The notes beneath the pieces are model-generated. The model was not told the origin of the DNA, made no database searches, and was given only the letters and a program-made list of their open reading frames with translations. Positions 63,523-64,000 of a DNA stretch of 64,000 nt are shown piece by piece. Source of the DNA: Pseudoxanthomonas sp. Root630 (lineage in GTDB: Bacteria > Pseudomonadota > Gammaproteobacteria > Xanthomonadales > Xanthomonadaceae); the NCBI RefSeq assembly GCF_001427585.1, contig NZ_LMGY01000018.1, positions 124,001-188,000 of the forward strand. Reading direction: 5' to 3'. Each line of letters opens with the position of its first letter. The stretch's first letter is position 1. Both the position numbers and the translations under genes were made by a program.

Positions 63523-64000
63523 ATGTTGTCAGCCGATGAATTGGCCCTGCTGGAAGCCATCCGCGAGAGCGGCAGCCTGTCCCGGGCGGCGGCCCGGCTC
63601 GGCAAGGCGCCGTCCACCGTGTCGCATGCGGCGCGGCAGCTGGAAGCGCGCTTCGACGCCCTGTTGTTCGACCGCCGCCGTTATCGCCTCCAGCTGACCC
63701 CGGCAGGCCACCTGCTGGCGCAGGAAGCCGCCCGCCTGATGCTGGACGTCTCCCGCCTGACGCAGCGGGTCAGGCAGATCGCGGGCGGATGGGAGGATCG
63801 CCTGTGGATCGTCACCGACGAGATCCTCGAATTCGAGACACTGCTGCCGGCGATCCGCGCCTTCGATGCCTTGAAGTCGGGGGTGACGCTGCGCATCACC
63901 CACGAAGTCCTTACCGGTACATGGGATGCGCTGCGCGATGGGCGCGCCGACCTGGTCGTGGGTGCGACGAACGAACCCCCGGTGATCCCCGGGTTGCGCT
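63523..64000 (+). CDS. LysR family transcriptional regulator (3' end outside window)
   Basis: 159 codons are visible. The N-terminal winged HTH (MLSADELALLEAIRESGSLSRAAARLGKAPSTVSHAARQLEA) and the following linker helix are clear; the effector domain begins near residue 88 with EDRLWIVTDEILEFETLLPAI. It runs off the window edge. The divergent SDR is its probable target. LysR regulators of this type often act on the adjacent oxidoreductase gene. Confidence 0.9.
   Translation, partial: MLSADELALLEAIRESGSLSRAAARLGKAPSTVSHAARQLEARFDALLFDRRRYRLQLTPAGHLLAQEAARLMLDVSRLTQRVRQIAGGWEDRLWIVTDEILEFETLLPAIRAFDALKSGVTLRITHEVLTGTWDALRDGRADLVVGATNEPPVIPGLR

Overview
The window looks like chromosomal DNA of a GC-rich gammaproteobacterium of the Xanthomonadales/Lysobacterales, probably near Pseudoxanthomonas, Stenotrophomonas or Xanthomonas. 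This placement is an inference from gene order (tpiA-secG-tRNA-Leu-nuoA-N, then the metY-rimP-nusA-infB-rbfA-truB-rpsO-pnp cluster), a class III phaE-phaC pair next to pssA, Tat-exported DUF1501/DUF1800 proteins, and dispersed GTAG-type repeats. I see no prophage, insertion sequence, integrase or CRISPR array.

Layout. 1-2.5 kb: the end of an isopenicillin-N-synthase-like oxygenase, an SDR, then tpiA. 2.5-18.4 kb: secG, tRNA-Leu(GAG), a terminator, and all of respiratory complex I (nuoA to nuoN), tightly coupled with many start/stop overlaps. 18.5-27.9 kb: initiator tRNA, then rimP, nusA, infB, rbfA, truB, rpsO and pnp, ending at a strong terminator. 28-36.4 kb: an accessory stretch with an MFS transporter, a GTAG inverted-repeat element, small hypothetical genes, an unexplained structured intergenic region, a Tat-exported epimerase-like protein, a Sel1-like membrane-anchored protein and a DUF1800-DUF1501 pair. 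36.4-46.2 kb: a GntP-family permease divergent from a TonB-dependent receptor, then a very large SLC5-fused hybrid histidine kinase (CrbS/MxtR type), a NUDIX hydrolase, a repeat-rich non-coding region, a NarL-type regulator (CrbR/ErdR type) and 3-hydroxybutyrate dehydrogenase. 46.3-52.6 kb: 3HB-oligomer hydrolase, pssA, PHB synthase (phaE, phaC) and small envelope genes. 52.8-64 kb: DadA-like oxidoreductase, TetR regulator, GFA-domain protein, HD-GYP phosphodiesterase, several small enzymes or NTF2-fold proteins, a secreted CocE/S15-type hydrolase, an epoxide-hydrolase-like enzyme, and an SDR divergent from a LysR regulator that runs off the end.

How parts fit together. The 36-52 kb region reads as a storage-carbon and acetate module. 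PhaE/PhaC would make polyhydroxybutyrate; oligomer hydrolase and 3HB dehydrogenase would return it to acetoacetate; a CrbS/CrbR-like two-component system, known in relatives for acetate control, is encoded beside the dehydrogenase. The divergent promoter regions permease/TBDR and dehydrogenase/oligomer-hydrolase share a TAC-N4-GTA-CGATG motif.

The most unusual non-coding structure lies between the convergent NUDIX and regulator genes (about 44.33-44.55 kb). Two 126-bp-period units each carry three DnaA-box-like 9-mers at identical offsets plus a conserved distal motif, while the sequence between them has diverged. This suggests a DnaA-binding locus of datA or DARS type. Flanking it are at least two families of palindromic repeats, one of which supplies the last codons and stop of the sensor kinase gene.
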